Shown here piece after piece: positions 35,533 through 42,730 of a DNA stretch of 64,000 bases. Numbering within the stretch: the first letter of the stretch is position 1; each line of letters opens with the position of its first letter. This DNA comes from Bacteroidales bacterium UBA3743 (GTDB taxonomy: Bacteria > Bacteroidota > Bacteroidia > Bacteroidales > Paludibacteraceae), in the NCBI GenBank assembly GCA_002371265.1, contig DFGT01000037.1, positions 1 through 64,000 on the forward strand, read 5' to 3'. The notes under the pieces were generated by a model. The model was given only the letters and a program-made list of their open reading frames with translations. It did no database searches and was not told the origin of the DNA. Both the position numbers and the translations under genes were made by a program.

Positions 35533-36363
35533 TCAAAAAATAATTCTATGGGCATCGATTGTCTTGTCGGTATTTAAGAATATTTTAGCCGACGCCTGGA
35601 ACTTCTCCACTGATTCAGTTGTAAGAAATCTGCCTTCCCCGTATTTCGACAATCTTTCGTCCATTTCAGGATGACGGCATAGATAGTCTTTCAAACTGTC
35701 TGCCACTATTTTACCCTGTGGCACGACTGTCACATTTGACGGCACATATTTCTCTATCTTATGCTGCAACACCGGATAGTGTGTGCAACCGAGTATGATC
35801 GTGTCTATCAACGGATCCATCTCCATCAGTTCGTTCACTTTCTTTTCAATGAAATAGTCGGCTCCGGGAGAGTCGTATTCTCCGTTCTCCACCAGTGGCA
35901 CCCACATCGGGCACGCGCATCCGTTCACCACAACATCCGGATCTGTCTTGGCAAACTCCAATGGATAAGTCTTACTGTTGATTGTTCCGCTTGTCCCAAA
36001 CAAACCGATATGCTTGGTCTTTGTACGTTGAAGAATATTCTCCACTGTAGGGCGTATGATTCCCAACACTCTGTTTTGGGGCTCCCACATCGGCAGATCC
36101 TTCTGCTGGATTGTGCGCAATGCTTTGGCCGAAGCTGTGTTGCACGCAAGAATCACAAGCGGACAGTTGTGGTCCATCAGGTATTTGGCACACTGACGAG
36201 TATATTCATAGACAATATCGAATGAACGTGTGCCGTATGGAGCACGCGCATTGTCGCCAAGAAACAAGAAATCGTATTCTGGCATCACCTTGATTATCTC
36301 TTTCAGAATTGTCAAGCCACCAAATCCGGAATCAAAAACACCAATCGAACCCTTCTTCTCCAT
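35533..36363 (-). CDS. murI: Glutamate racemase
   Basis: Interconverts L- and D-glutamate and so supplies D-Glu for peptidoglycan. 276 residues with both catalytic cysteines in context: VILACNTASAKALR (about 70-83) and IILGCTHYPVLQ (about 190). The substrate-binding GVFDSGFGGLTIL is at 7-19. It is the last gene of the minus-strand run porG-uppS-bamA-skp-skp-skp-tRNA-Trp-murI, a cluster dedicated to envelope building. A hairpin at 36386-36410 lies between tRNA-Trp and murI. Confidence 0.97.
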   Translation of the reverse strand: MEKKGSIGVFDSGFGGLTILKEIIKVMPEYDFLFLGDNARAPYGTRSFDIVYEYTRQCAKYLMDHNCPLVILACNTASAKALRTIQQKDLPMWEPQNRVLGIIRPTVENILQRTKTKHIGLFGTSGTINSKTYPLEFAKTDPDVVVNGCACPMWVPLVENGEYDSPGADYFIEKKVNELMEMDPLIDTIILGCTHYPVLQHKIEKYVPSNVTVVPQGKIVADSLKDYLCRHPEMDERLSKYGEGRFLTTESVEKFQASAKIFLNTDKTIDAHRIIF

Positions 36364-36385
36364 AAACTATTTCTTCAAAAATATG

Positions 36386-36410
36386 AGAGACGGTGCCATC
36401 ACCGTCTCCT
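36386..36410 (-). terminator. Hairpin between tRNA-Trp and murI
   Basis: Stem GAGACGGTG/CACCGTCTC around CCAT. On the minus strand it is followed by an interrupted T tract (TCATATTTTTG). It may end the tRNA transcript or only lower read-through into murI. Confidence 0.6.
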
Positions 36411-36426
36411 CAGATTCATTTAACAG

Positions 36427-36499
36427 CACGGAATGAGAGACTCGAACTCCCGACACCTGGTTTTGGAGACCAGTGCTCTACCAACTGAGCTAATTCCGT
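36427..36499 (-). tRNA. tRNA-Trp (CCA anticodon)
   Basis: A 73-nt cloverleaf on the minus strand: acceptor ACGGAAT/ATTCCGT, D-arm with TAGCTCAGTTGGTAGAGC, anticodon stem CTGGT/ACCAG with loop CTCCAAA (anticodon CCA), T-arm GGGAGTTCGAGTCTCTC, discriminator G. The 3' CCA is not encoded. No clear promoter sits in the 83-bp gap before it, so it may be made from the upstream skp transcript. Confidence 0.95.
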
Positions 36500-36582
36500 A
36501 TGCAGTCCTCTTACTGAAGCAAGAGGGCTGGTTATAATTCAGGAATTGCGATTAGACGCAATTGCCATATACTTCCCGCTGA

Positions 36583-37086
36583 TTACTTAGTCACACCAAG
36601 CTTCTTTAGCACAAGGTCTGTGATGTCTGTTGCAGAAGCCGACTTAAATAGAAGCGCGTTTGTGTCGAAGATGTAAGTGAAGCCATTCTCCTCTGAAACA
36701 GACTTGATAGCTGCAAGGATCTTCTCACGGATAGGATTCTGAAGCTCCTCCTGCTTCTGCTGCAATGCGTTCTGAGCAATCTGGAAATAGTTCTTCATCT
36801 TCTCCTGAAGAGTCATAAGCTCCTCCTCACGGTTCTTCTTGATTGTCTCATCCATTGCTGCGACATTCTGCTGATACTCAGAAGCCTTACGAGTGTACTC
36901 CTCTTCCATACGCTTCATCTCTGTCTCATAAGATGCCTGTACCTCCTTCAACTTTGCCTCTACATCCTTTAGTTCTGGCAATTTTAAGAAAAGTGAATTT
37001 ACATCTAGATGTCCAAGTTTCACTGACTGTGCGTTAGCGAATAGTGGCATAACACACAACAAAACTGCTAAAAGTCTTTTTACCAT
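36583..37086 (-). CDS. Skp/OmpH-family periplasmic chaperone (paralogue 1)
   Basis: 167 residues with a signal peptide (to about 19, LFANA/QS). The body is a long charged coiled coil (45-130: LKEVQASYETEMKRMEEEYTRKASEYQQNVAAMDETIKKN) with short beta ends (VKLGHLDVNSLF and TYIFDTNALLF). This is the Skp jellyfish layout, which holds unfolded outer-membrane proteins before BamA inserts them. It is the last of three consecutive Skp-like genes, 16 bp after paralogue 2. Each has its own beta-core sequence, suggesting a hetero-oligomer or different clients. Confidence 0.9.
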   Translation of the reverse strand: MVKRLLAVLLCVMPLFANAQSVKLGHLDVNSLFLKLPELKDVEAKLKEVQASYETEMKRMEEEYTRKASEYQQNVAAMDETIKKNREEELMTLQEKMKNYFQIAQNALQQKQEELQNPIREKILAAIKSVSEENGFTYIFDTNALLFKSASATDITDLVLKKLGVTK

Positions 37087-37102
37087 ATTTCGTTTTAATT
37101 AT

Positions 37103-37624
37103 TTATTTGATTCCTAATTTTCTTTTTATCATGCTTGTGATATCCACTGCCTGTGGAGAACAATATTTTAATGTCTTCACATCCCACACATAAAGAAATC
37201 CCTGTTCTTTTGCGACTTCTGCCACAGCCTGGTCTATCTTCTTGTGTACTGGAATATAAAGTTCATTTCTCTTGTCAGACAATGTCTTGCTTGCCATGTC
37301 GTAGTAGTTCTGCATCTTGAGTTTGATTGTATGGATTTCCTCCATCCTCACCCTCTTGATTGTCTCGTCCCACGATGCATGTTCGTTCTGATACTCGGCA
37401 GCCTTACGAGTATACTCGCCCTCCATCTTCTCCATCTCAGCCTCATACTGGTCCGACAGACTTTTCAGCGTACGCTCAGCGGCCTCCGTCTCCTTCATCA
37501 ATTTGACGATCTCATCCTCATCATAATGAGCGAGTTTGACGTGAGTGTTCTGCGCAGACGCAAAAGCGAAAGTCAGCATCAATAAGAAGGTCGACGACAA
37601 ATATTTCAAGCTTGACATCATCAT
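37103..37624 (-). CDS. Skp/OmpH-family periplasmic chaperone (paralogue 2)
   Basis: 173 residues. Signal peptide (LMLTFAFASA/QN, to about 24) and coiled-coil body with KMEGEYTRKAAEYQNEHASWDETIKR, close in sequence to paralogue 1 (EEEYTRKASEYQQN...DETIKK). The start at 37624 overlaps the stop of the upstream paralogue in ATGA, which implies translational coupling; two further in-frame ATG codons follow at once. The end (YVWDVKTLKYCSPQAVDITSMI) matches the usual family C-terminal strand. Role as for other Skp proteins: carrying outer-membrane proteins across the periplasm. Confidence 0.88.
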   Translation of the reverse strand: MMMSSLKYLSSTFLLMLTFAFASAQNTHVKLAHYDEDEIVKLMKETEAAERTLKSLSDQYEAEMEKMEGEYTRKAAEYQNEHASWDETIKRVRMEEIHTIKLKMQNYYDMASKTLSDKRNELYIPVHKKIDQAVAEVAKEQGFLYVWDVKTLKYCSPQAVDITSMIKRKLGIK

Positions 37625-38157
37625 TTTGTGTATCCAAGTTTACTTAAAACCTCATCACTGATATCTATTTTTGCAGAGTAGTACATCACACCTACTGTAG
37701 ATGTCTTGTCGAGCACGAGAGTATATCCCTTCTGCTCTGCCACATCCTTCACAGCAACGTAAACCTCATCTTGGATTGGCTTCATCAGACTCTCCTTCTT
37801 TTTGTAGAGCTCACCATCAGGACCGAAGTATTTTCTGCCAAGTTCGTTTGCCTCCTTCTCCTTTGCAAGGATCTCTTTCTCCTTAGCTTTTTTCATCTCG
37901 TCCGACAAGAAGACCACCTCAGTCTGGTAGTTTTTCTGCAACATACGGGCCTCTTCATGCTTCTGCTCCACCTCTGTCTGCCATTTCTTGGTGATCTGCT
38001 TCACCTGCTCATTGGCCGACTCATACATTGGCATGTTTTTCAGAATATACTCCACGTCGACAATAGCCACCTTGCCTCCGCCAAACTGGGCAAAACCGCT
38101 TACCGAATAAGCAAGCATTACAATTGCCACCAATATTTTTGATGCTAATCTGCTCAT
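37621..38157 (-). CDS. Skp/OmpH-family periplasmic chaperone (paralogue 3)
   Basis: 178 residues with signal peptide (VSGFA/QF, to about 23). N-terminal KVAIVDVEYILKNMPMYESAN is the classical OmpH start, more conserved than in the two paralogues downstream. The coiled coil (50-125, KQITKKWQTEVEQKHEEARMLQKNY) and the end GYTLVLDKTSTVGVMYYSAKIDISDEVL fit the family. It follows bamA by 25 bp, the usual arrangement in Bacteroidetes, and is probably the ancestral copy. Confidence 0.92.
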   Translation of the reverse strand: MSRLASKILVAIVMLAYSVSGFAQFGGGKVAIVDVEYILKNMPMYESANEQVKQITKKWQTEVEQKHEEARMLQKNYQTEVVFLSDEMKKAKEKEILAKEKEANELGRKYFGPDGELYKKKESLMKPIQDEVYVAVKDVAEQKGYTLVLDKTSTVGVMYYSAKIDISDEVLSKLGYTK

Positions 38158-38182
38158 CTCTTTCTACAATTGATGTTACACA

Positions 38183-40948
38183 TTAAAATTCTTGTCCGAT
38201 AACGATATGACAATTATGTCCACCTTTTTTGTTATCATAGTTGTTTCTGTCGAATCCATATCCATAATCCACTCCAAGCAGTCCAAGCATTGGCAAGAAA
38301 ATTCTCACTCCCGCTCCTACAGAACGCTTCAAATTCAACGGATTGAAATCCTTAAAGTTTTTCCATGCGTTTCCTGCCTCGGCAAACGTCAACACATAAA
38401 TCGTAGCGGCTTGCTCTAGCATTAGCGGATATCTCAACTCAAACGACAACTTCGAATACATGTTTCCTGCATACTGCACTCTATCTCCTGGATAGAACTG
38501 CTCAACAGGAGAAAGCGTACCGTTGCCATATCCACGCAACGTCACAGTCGTCATAGCATACGTTCCGCTTGTTCCCGACATTCCGTCTCCTCCCACATAA
38601 TATCTTTCAAACGGAGAACGACGGTTTTTGTCATAATATCCCAAGAATCCATACTCCGCACGTGTCATCAGCACAAGCTTCTGGTTTGACGAAAGTGGAG
38701 TGAACAATTTGGCTTTGAACTCTGTCTTATAATACTCCACCCATTTAAACAACTCCTGCTTCAGTTTCTCTGACTCCTCACCAGTCATTGTTCCAGCCTC
38801 TTTCTTTAACAAAAGTTCTTCTGCCTTCTCGTTCTTGAGGAATTTAGAGTAAGGTGGAGTAGCCTGCAATGTCAACGACACAGATGAACCACGACGTGTA
38901 AAATATGGGTTGTCTATAGAATTTCTTGCCCATGTGATACCAAATCGCAAATTATTAGCCGTTCCGTTGTGAAGGACAAAATAATCCCAATCTTTCAATG
39001 TGTAATGACGGTAGGCAAACTCATAGTATAGCGAGAAATAGTCGTCTGGCCATTTCAATCTCTTTCCTATTCCTAGAGACACTCCAAGAGTCCTGATATA
39101 TTCGTCTGGGTCTGCCTCATATCGGTAGCTTGTACCATACATATATGATCCATAACCAGAATTCCAATAGTCATAATAATCATCCATCTCATATCTTGAA
39201 CTGATATTTGTCTGATTTGAGAAGAATACCGACGTACTGAAACTGATAGGTCGTTTTCCTCCTAACCATGGCTCCATGAATGATATGCTTGCGCACTGAT
39301 AACTGCGTCCACTTGTTGTAAACGACAACGACAACTGCTGTCCGTCTCCCTGTGGCAATGGTCTGTATGCCTTTTTGTTGAAGATATTACGTAATGAGAA
39401 GTTGGAGAACTTAAGTCCTAATGTACCATTTACTCCCGTCTGACCATAACCGAACGACAACTCCACCTGGTCGTTACGTTTCTGCTCCAAATTATAAACA
39501 ATGTCCACTGTTCCGTTCTCAGGATCTGGCACCGGACGGATATCTAGTTTTTCCGGATTCCAATGTCCTGATGCCGCAAGCTCACGAGCCGAACGCTGCA
39601 GATTAGACTTGCTGAACAACTGCCCCGGCTTTGTGTCAAGCTCACGTCGGATGACATGCTCAAAAATAGCCTCATTACCTGAGATGACGACGTTGTTGAT
39701 CACAGCCTGTCTTCCTTCGTAGATGCGCATCTCCACGTCTACCGAATCTCCATCTATATTCACCTCCACAGGCTCCACATTGAAGAAAAGGTATCCATTG
39801 TCGAGATACAGGCTCGACACGGCATCCTCATCCTCTAGCAGACGCTCATTCATAAGCTTCTTATTGTACACGTCTCCCTTCTTCATTCCAAGGGTAGCGT
39901 TCAACAAGTTTTCTGGATAGACGGTGTTGCCCACCCAAACAATATTGCGGATATAATATCTTCTTCCTTCGTTGACTTTGATGTAGATGTCTACCCTCTC
40001 TGGCTTCTTTGGCGACTGGTACACACTGTCACATACGATTTCAGCGTCGCGGAAACCATACTCATTATACTTATTGATGAAGTTGATTTTGTCGGCGTCA
40101 TAGTTGGCCTGCACAAACTTCTTCGACTTGAACAAGTTTGGAATGATGTGCTTTTCCTTTGTGTCCTTCATCGCATGCTTCAGTTTGCGAGCAGGCACAC
40201 TGTCATTACCATCGATATGGATTCTATAAATCTTAACCTTTTCCTTTCTGTCGACGTCAACATTTACAATCACATAACCCTCTTTCTCAGGATCGTCAGC
40301 CAAACTAATCTTGACATCTGCGTTCCTGTAACCATTTGAATCATAGTGTTTTTTGATAACTCCACTTGCTCTATCAAGCATATTCTGAGACACCTGGCTT
40401 CCTGTGGTCAAGCCCATCGACTTGTCAAACTCCTCCTTATCCTTTTTCTTAACTCCAGAATAAGAGATGCTTGAGATTCTTGGACGTGGCTTGACAGAAA
40501 TCTCCAGCCATGCCTTGTCGCCCTCTATCTTTGTGGCATAGATTTTCACATCCGAATACAGCCCCTGCTTCCAAAAACGTTTGATGGCATTTGAAAAATC
40601 TTTGCCTGGTATCTTTATTTTCTGGCCTACATATAGTCCGGAATAGTTTGCCACAACCTTTTCATCATAGTTTCCAGCTCCTTTCACCTTCACTTCCATG
40701 ACAGTGTAAGTCTTAGCAGTTGTGGAATATGTGACGGTCGGTGTCTCGCTCGCCTGAGTCTGTGGCTTAACAATGCTGTTTGTATCAACAATTGCTGTAG
40801 CTGAATCTGCCACACTTTTCAATGTGTCGACAGTAGCGGCAACCGTGTCCACCACACTTTTCAATGAATCCGTTGTCTCCGTCTGAGCAGACACATTCAT
40901 TGAACAAACAAGAGCAATTATGCCGATTATTGTTTTGTAAATCTTCAT
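38183..40948 (-). CDS. bamA: Outer-membrane protein assembly factor BamA
   Basis: Core of the Bam machine that folds beta-barrel proteins into the outer membrane. 921 residues: signal peptide (to 21, NVSA/QT), a 55-residue Ser/Thr/Val/Asp-rich linker with repeated DTLKSV/ADSAT-like words, POTRA domains from about 77 to 480 (VMEVKVKGAGNYDEKVVANYSGLYVGQKI; SSISYSGVKKKDKEEF; KVKIYRIHIDGN; YIRNIVWVGNTVYPENLLNATLGMKKGDVYN), and the Omp85 barrel (about 490-921) ending GQEF with the terminal Phe needed for insertion. The VRY/F-type L6 region is probably GYGNGTLSPVEQFYPGDRV. It lies between uppS and three skp genes. Confidence 0.94.
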   Translation of the reverse strand: MKIYKTIIGIIALVCSMNVSAQTETTDSLKSVVDTVAATVDTLKSVADSATAIVDTNSIVKPQTQASETPTVTYSTTAKTYTVMEVKVKGAGNYDEKVVANYSGLYVGQKIKIPGKDFSNAIKRFWKQGLYSDVKIYATKIEGDKAWLEISVKPRPRISSISYSGVKKKDKEEFDKSMGLTTGSQVSQNMLDRASGVIKKHYDSNGYRNADVKISLADDPEKEGYVIVNVDVDRKEKVKIYRIHIDGNDSVPARKLKHAMKDTKEKHIIPNLFKSKKFVQANYDADKINFINKYNEYGFRDAEIVCDSVYQSPKKPERVDIYIKVNEGRRYYIRNIVWVGNTVYPENLLNATLGMKKGDVYNKKLMNERLLEDEDAVSSLYLDNGYLFFNVEPVEVNIDGDSVDVEMRIYEGRQAVINNVVISGNEAIFEHVIRRELDTKPGQLFSKSNLQRSARELAASGHWNPEKLDIRPVPDPENGTVDIVYNLEQKRNDQVELSFGYGQTGVNGTLGLKFSNFSLRNIFNKKAYRPLPQGDGQQLSLSFTTSGRSYQCASISFMEPWLGGKRPISFSTSVFFSNQTNISSRYEMDDYYDYWNSGYGSYMYGTSYRYEADPDEYIRTLGVSLGIGKRLKWPDDYFSLYYEFAYRHYTLKDWDYFVLHNGTANNLRFGITWARNSIDNPYFTRRGSSVSLTLQATPPYSKFLKNEKAEELLLKKEAGTMTGEESEKLKQELFKWVEYYKTEFKAKLFTPLSSNQKLVLMTRAEYGFLGYYDKNRRSPFERYYVGGDGMSGTSGTYAMTTVTLRGYGNGTLSPVEQFYPGDRVQYAGNMYSKLSFELRYPLMLEQAATIYVLTFAEAGNAWKNFKDFNPLNLKRSVGAGVRIFLPMLGLLGVDYGYGFDRNNYDNKKGGHNCHIVIGQEF

Positions 40949-40961
40949 CTCCTTTCCTTAA

Positions 40962-41699
40962 TTACAACTGTTCACTTGTCTTGCCGAATCTTCTTTCTCG
41001 ATTCTGATACTTGTAAATAGCCTCATAGAACTGTTCTTTTTTGAACTCAGGCCAAGGAATATCTGTGAAATACAATTCAGAATACGACAACTGCCACATC
41101 AAGAAATTGCTGATTCTCTGCTCGCCACTTGTTCGGATAAGCAGGTCTGGATCTGGCATTCCCTTTGTCGCCAAATTGTCGGAAATCATATTTTCATTAA
41201 TGTCATCGATATTGATTTCACCGTTCTTTGCTTTGCGTGCGATATTCTTCACACACTCGATGATTTCCCAACGCGAGGAGTAGCTGATGCAAAGCACCAT
41301 CGTAAGACCCGTACAGTTTGCTGTCTTGGCCATTCCCTCGTTAAGCTTAGCCATCGTCTTTTCATTAAGACGTGACTTATCGCCAATAATGACAATTTTT
41401 ACGTTGTTTTCCTTTGCTTTTTCCGCATAAGTGGTGATGGCCGACGCGAATATTTCCATCAACGCATCAACCTCTGCCTTTGGACGATTCCAGTTTTCTG
41501 TGCTGAATGCGTAAAGAGTGATATAGTCTATGCCAAGTTCTGCGGCTGCCTCCATCACTTTGTCGACAGAATCAACGCCTTCCTGATGTCCGAAGACTCT
41601 CTCTTTACCTTGTGCTTTCGCCCAACGTCCGTTGCCATCCATAATCAACGCCACATGTTTTGGCAGACGGCTCATATCTATCTTTTCTCTTATGCTCAT
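40962..41699 (-). CDS. uppS: Isoprenyl transferase (undecaprenyl diphosphate synthase)
   Basis: Makes the C55 lipid carrier for murein and O-antigen by cis-condensation of isopentenyl diphosphate. About 245 residues from the start at 41699, whose ATG overlaps the porG stop as ATGA; an in-frame ATG 18 nt upstream is less likely. Motifs: HVALIMDGNGRWAK (catalytic Asp), GHQEGVDSV, YAFSTENWNRP, DLLIRTSGEQRISNFLMWQLSYSELYF and the terminal RERRFGK. Fits with murI and bamA as envelope genes in one run. Confidence 0.97.
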   Translation of the reverse strand: MSIREKIDMSRLPKHVALIMDGNGRWAKAQGKERVFGHQEGVDSVDKVMEAAAELGIDYITLYAFSTENWNRPKAEVDALMEIFASAITTYAEKAKENNVKIVIIGDKSRLNEKTMAKLNEGMAKTANCTGLTMVLCISYSSRWEIIECVKNIARKAKNGEINIDDINENMISDNLATKGMPDPDLLIRTSGEQRISNFLMWQLSYSELYFTDIPWPEFKKEQFYEAIYKYQNRERRFGKTSEQL

Positions 41700-42424
41700 C
41701 TTCCTATATATCTGCAAGAACCTCTCTTCCTGAACACATCAACAGAGATGAATCCCATCAACAGAGAGTAGTAGTCATTGTTTTTATATTTCACTTTTCC
41801 CATCTTATATGGGTCGTCAGTATAGTCGTCGTATTCTCCTATATCCAAGTCGTCAGAGAAAAGTTTGTGCATTGTAAACTCCACTCCAATGTTGACTCTT
41901 TGGCTGACTTTAAACTTATAGCCAGCGCCAAATGCGATTCCTCCTCTGAACTCGTTTCCACTCCACTCTTTAGCTATTGACATCGTAGGGCCGAGCATAG
42001 CATAAGGTGTGTGACGCTTAATATCCTTGTCGTAAGAGGAAAAACCATACTTGAAGAAATTCCATATGATCAGCACATCAAATGTCATGATTCTTTTATC
42101 AAACTCAAATGCATAGATGCCACTTCCGTCCTGCGGAACTTCCGGCATCGCATTTTCCGGATAATCTCTTGCATCACACTTAAGATTAGCAAATCCACCG
42201 TCTATCTTGAAATTCAAAAAATCATTCGCCTTGAAACGTAAAAACGCTCCAGCCGCTGGCGATAAATCACGGAACACTTTTGAGGAATTGATATCTCCGT
42301 TGTAGAATGCAACACCCCCACGCAAACCTATCTCGCCGATATAGCGGGGCTGCGCGCTTACAACCATTGGAAGCATTGCCAGGACTAACCCAACAAGTAT
42401 GTCTTTTATTTTGTCTCTCAACAT
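41696..42424 (-). CDS. porG: PorG-like outer-membrane protein (DUF6089), T9SS
   Basis: 242 residues or so from the start at 42424 (MLRDKIKDILVGLVLAMLPMVVSA), which gives a clean signal peptide; the long frame from 42520 adds an unlikely Leu-rich segment. The mature part begins QPRYIGEIGLRGGVAFYNGDINSSKVF and has alternating strands (FLNFKIDGGFANLKC, RGGIAFGAGYKFKV, RVNIGVEFTMHKLFSDDLD) of an eight-stranded barrel. In Porphyromonas gingivalis the T9SS protein PorG is encoded next to uppS, Omp85 and OmpH genes, and the same order here supports the call. PorG links the PorK/PorN ring to the outer membrane. Confidence 0.85.
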   Translation of the reverse strand: MLRDKIKDILVGLVLAMLPMVVSAQPRYIGEIGLRGGVAFYNGDINSSKVFRDLSPAAGAFLRFKANDFLNFKIDGGFANLKCDARDYPENAMPEVPQDGSGIYAFEFDKRIMTFDVLIIWNFFKYGFSSYDKDIKRHTPYAMLGPTMSIAKEWSGNEFRGGIAFGAGYKFKVSQRVNIGVEFTMHKLFSDDLDIGEYDDYTDDPYKMGKVKYKNNDYYSLLMGFISVDVFRKRGSCRYIGR

Positions 42425-42730
42425 ATTTTCTTCTGATCTCAGAATGTAATACACTAAATTAGCAAGCAAAAGTAGTAATAATAGTTGAAAAGATAAAATT
42501 GCAAACGCCGTCAATTCCATCTTATTCTCCTTTTAATAACATTTTTTTGCTTTTTTTATCTAAACAACGTTTTTTTTGAGGATTTATTGTGTTGAACAGA
42601 ACAAATTTGCCTGCCAATAAATTTAATTTCCTTTTGGTACGGGGTCCAACTCCATCCTCTAAGGGATTCTTGGAAGAGTACCTTCATAAAATCCCTGACA
42701 AATCCATCTCTTTATGACTAATCTCTAATC
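42425..42730. other. Intergenic gap between dnaG and porG
   Basis: 306 bp, AT-rich toward porG. Nothing certain apart from a weak interrupted hairpin near 42665-42700 (AGGGATT...AATCCCT), which could be a terminator for the dnaG operon without a T-run. Confidence 0.4.
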
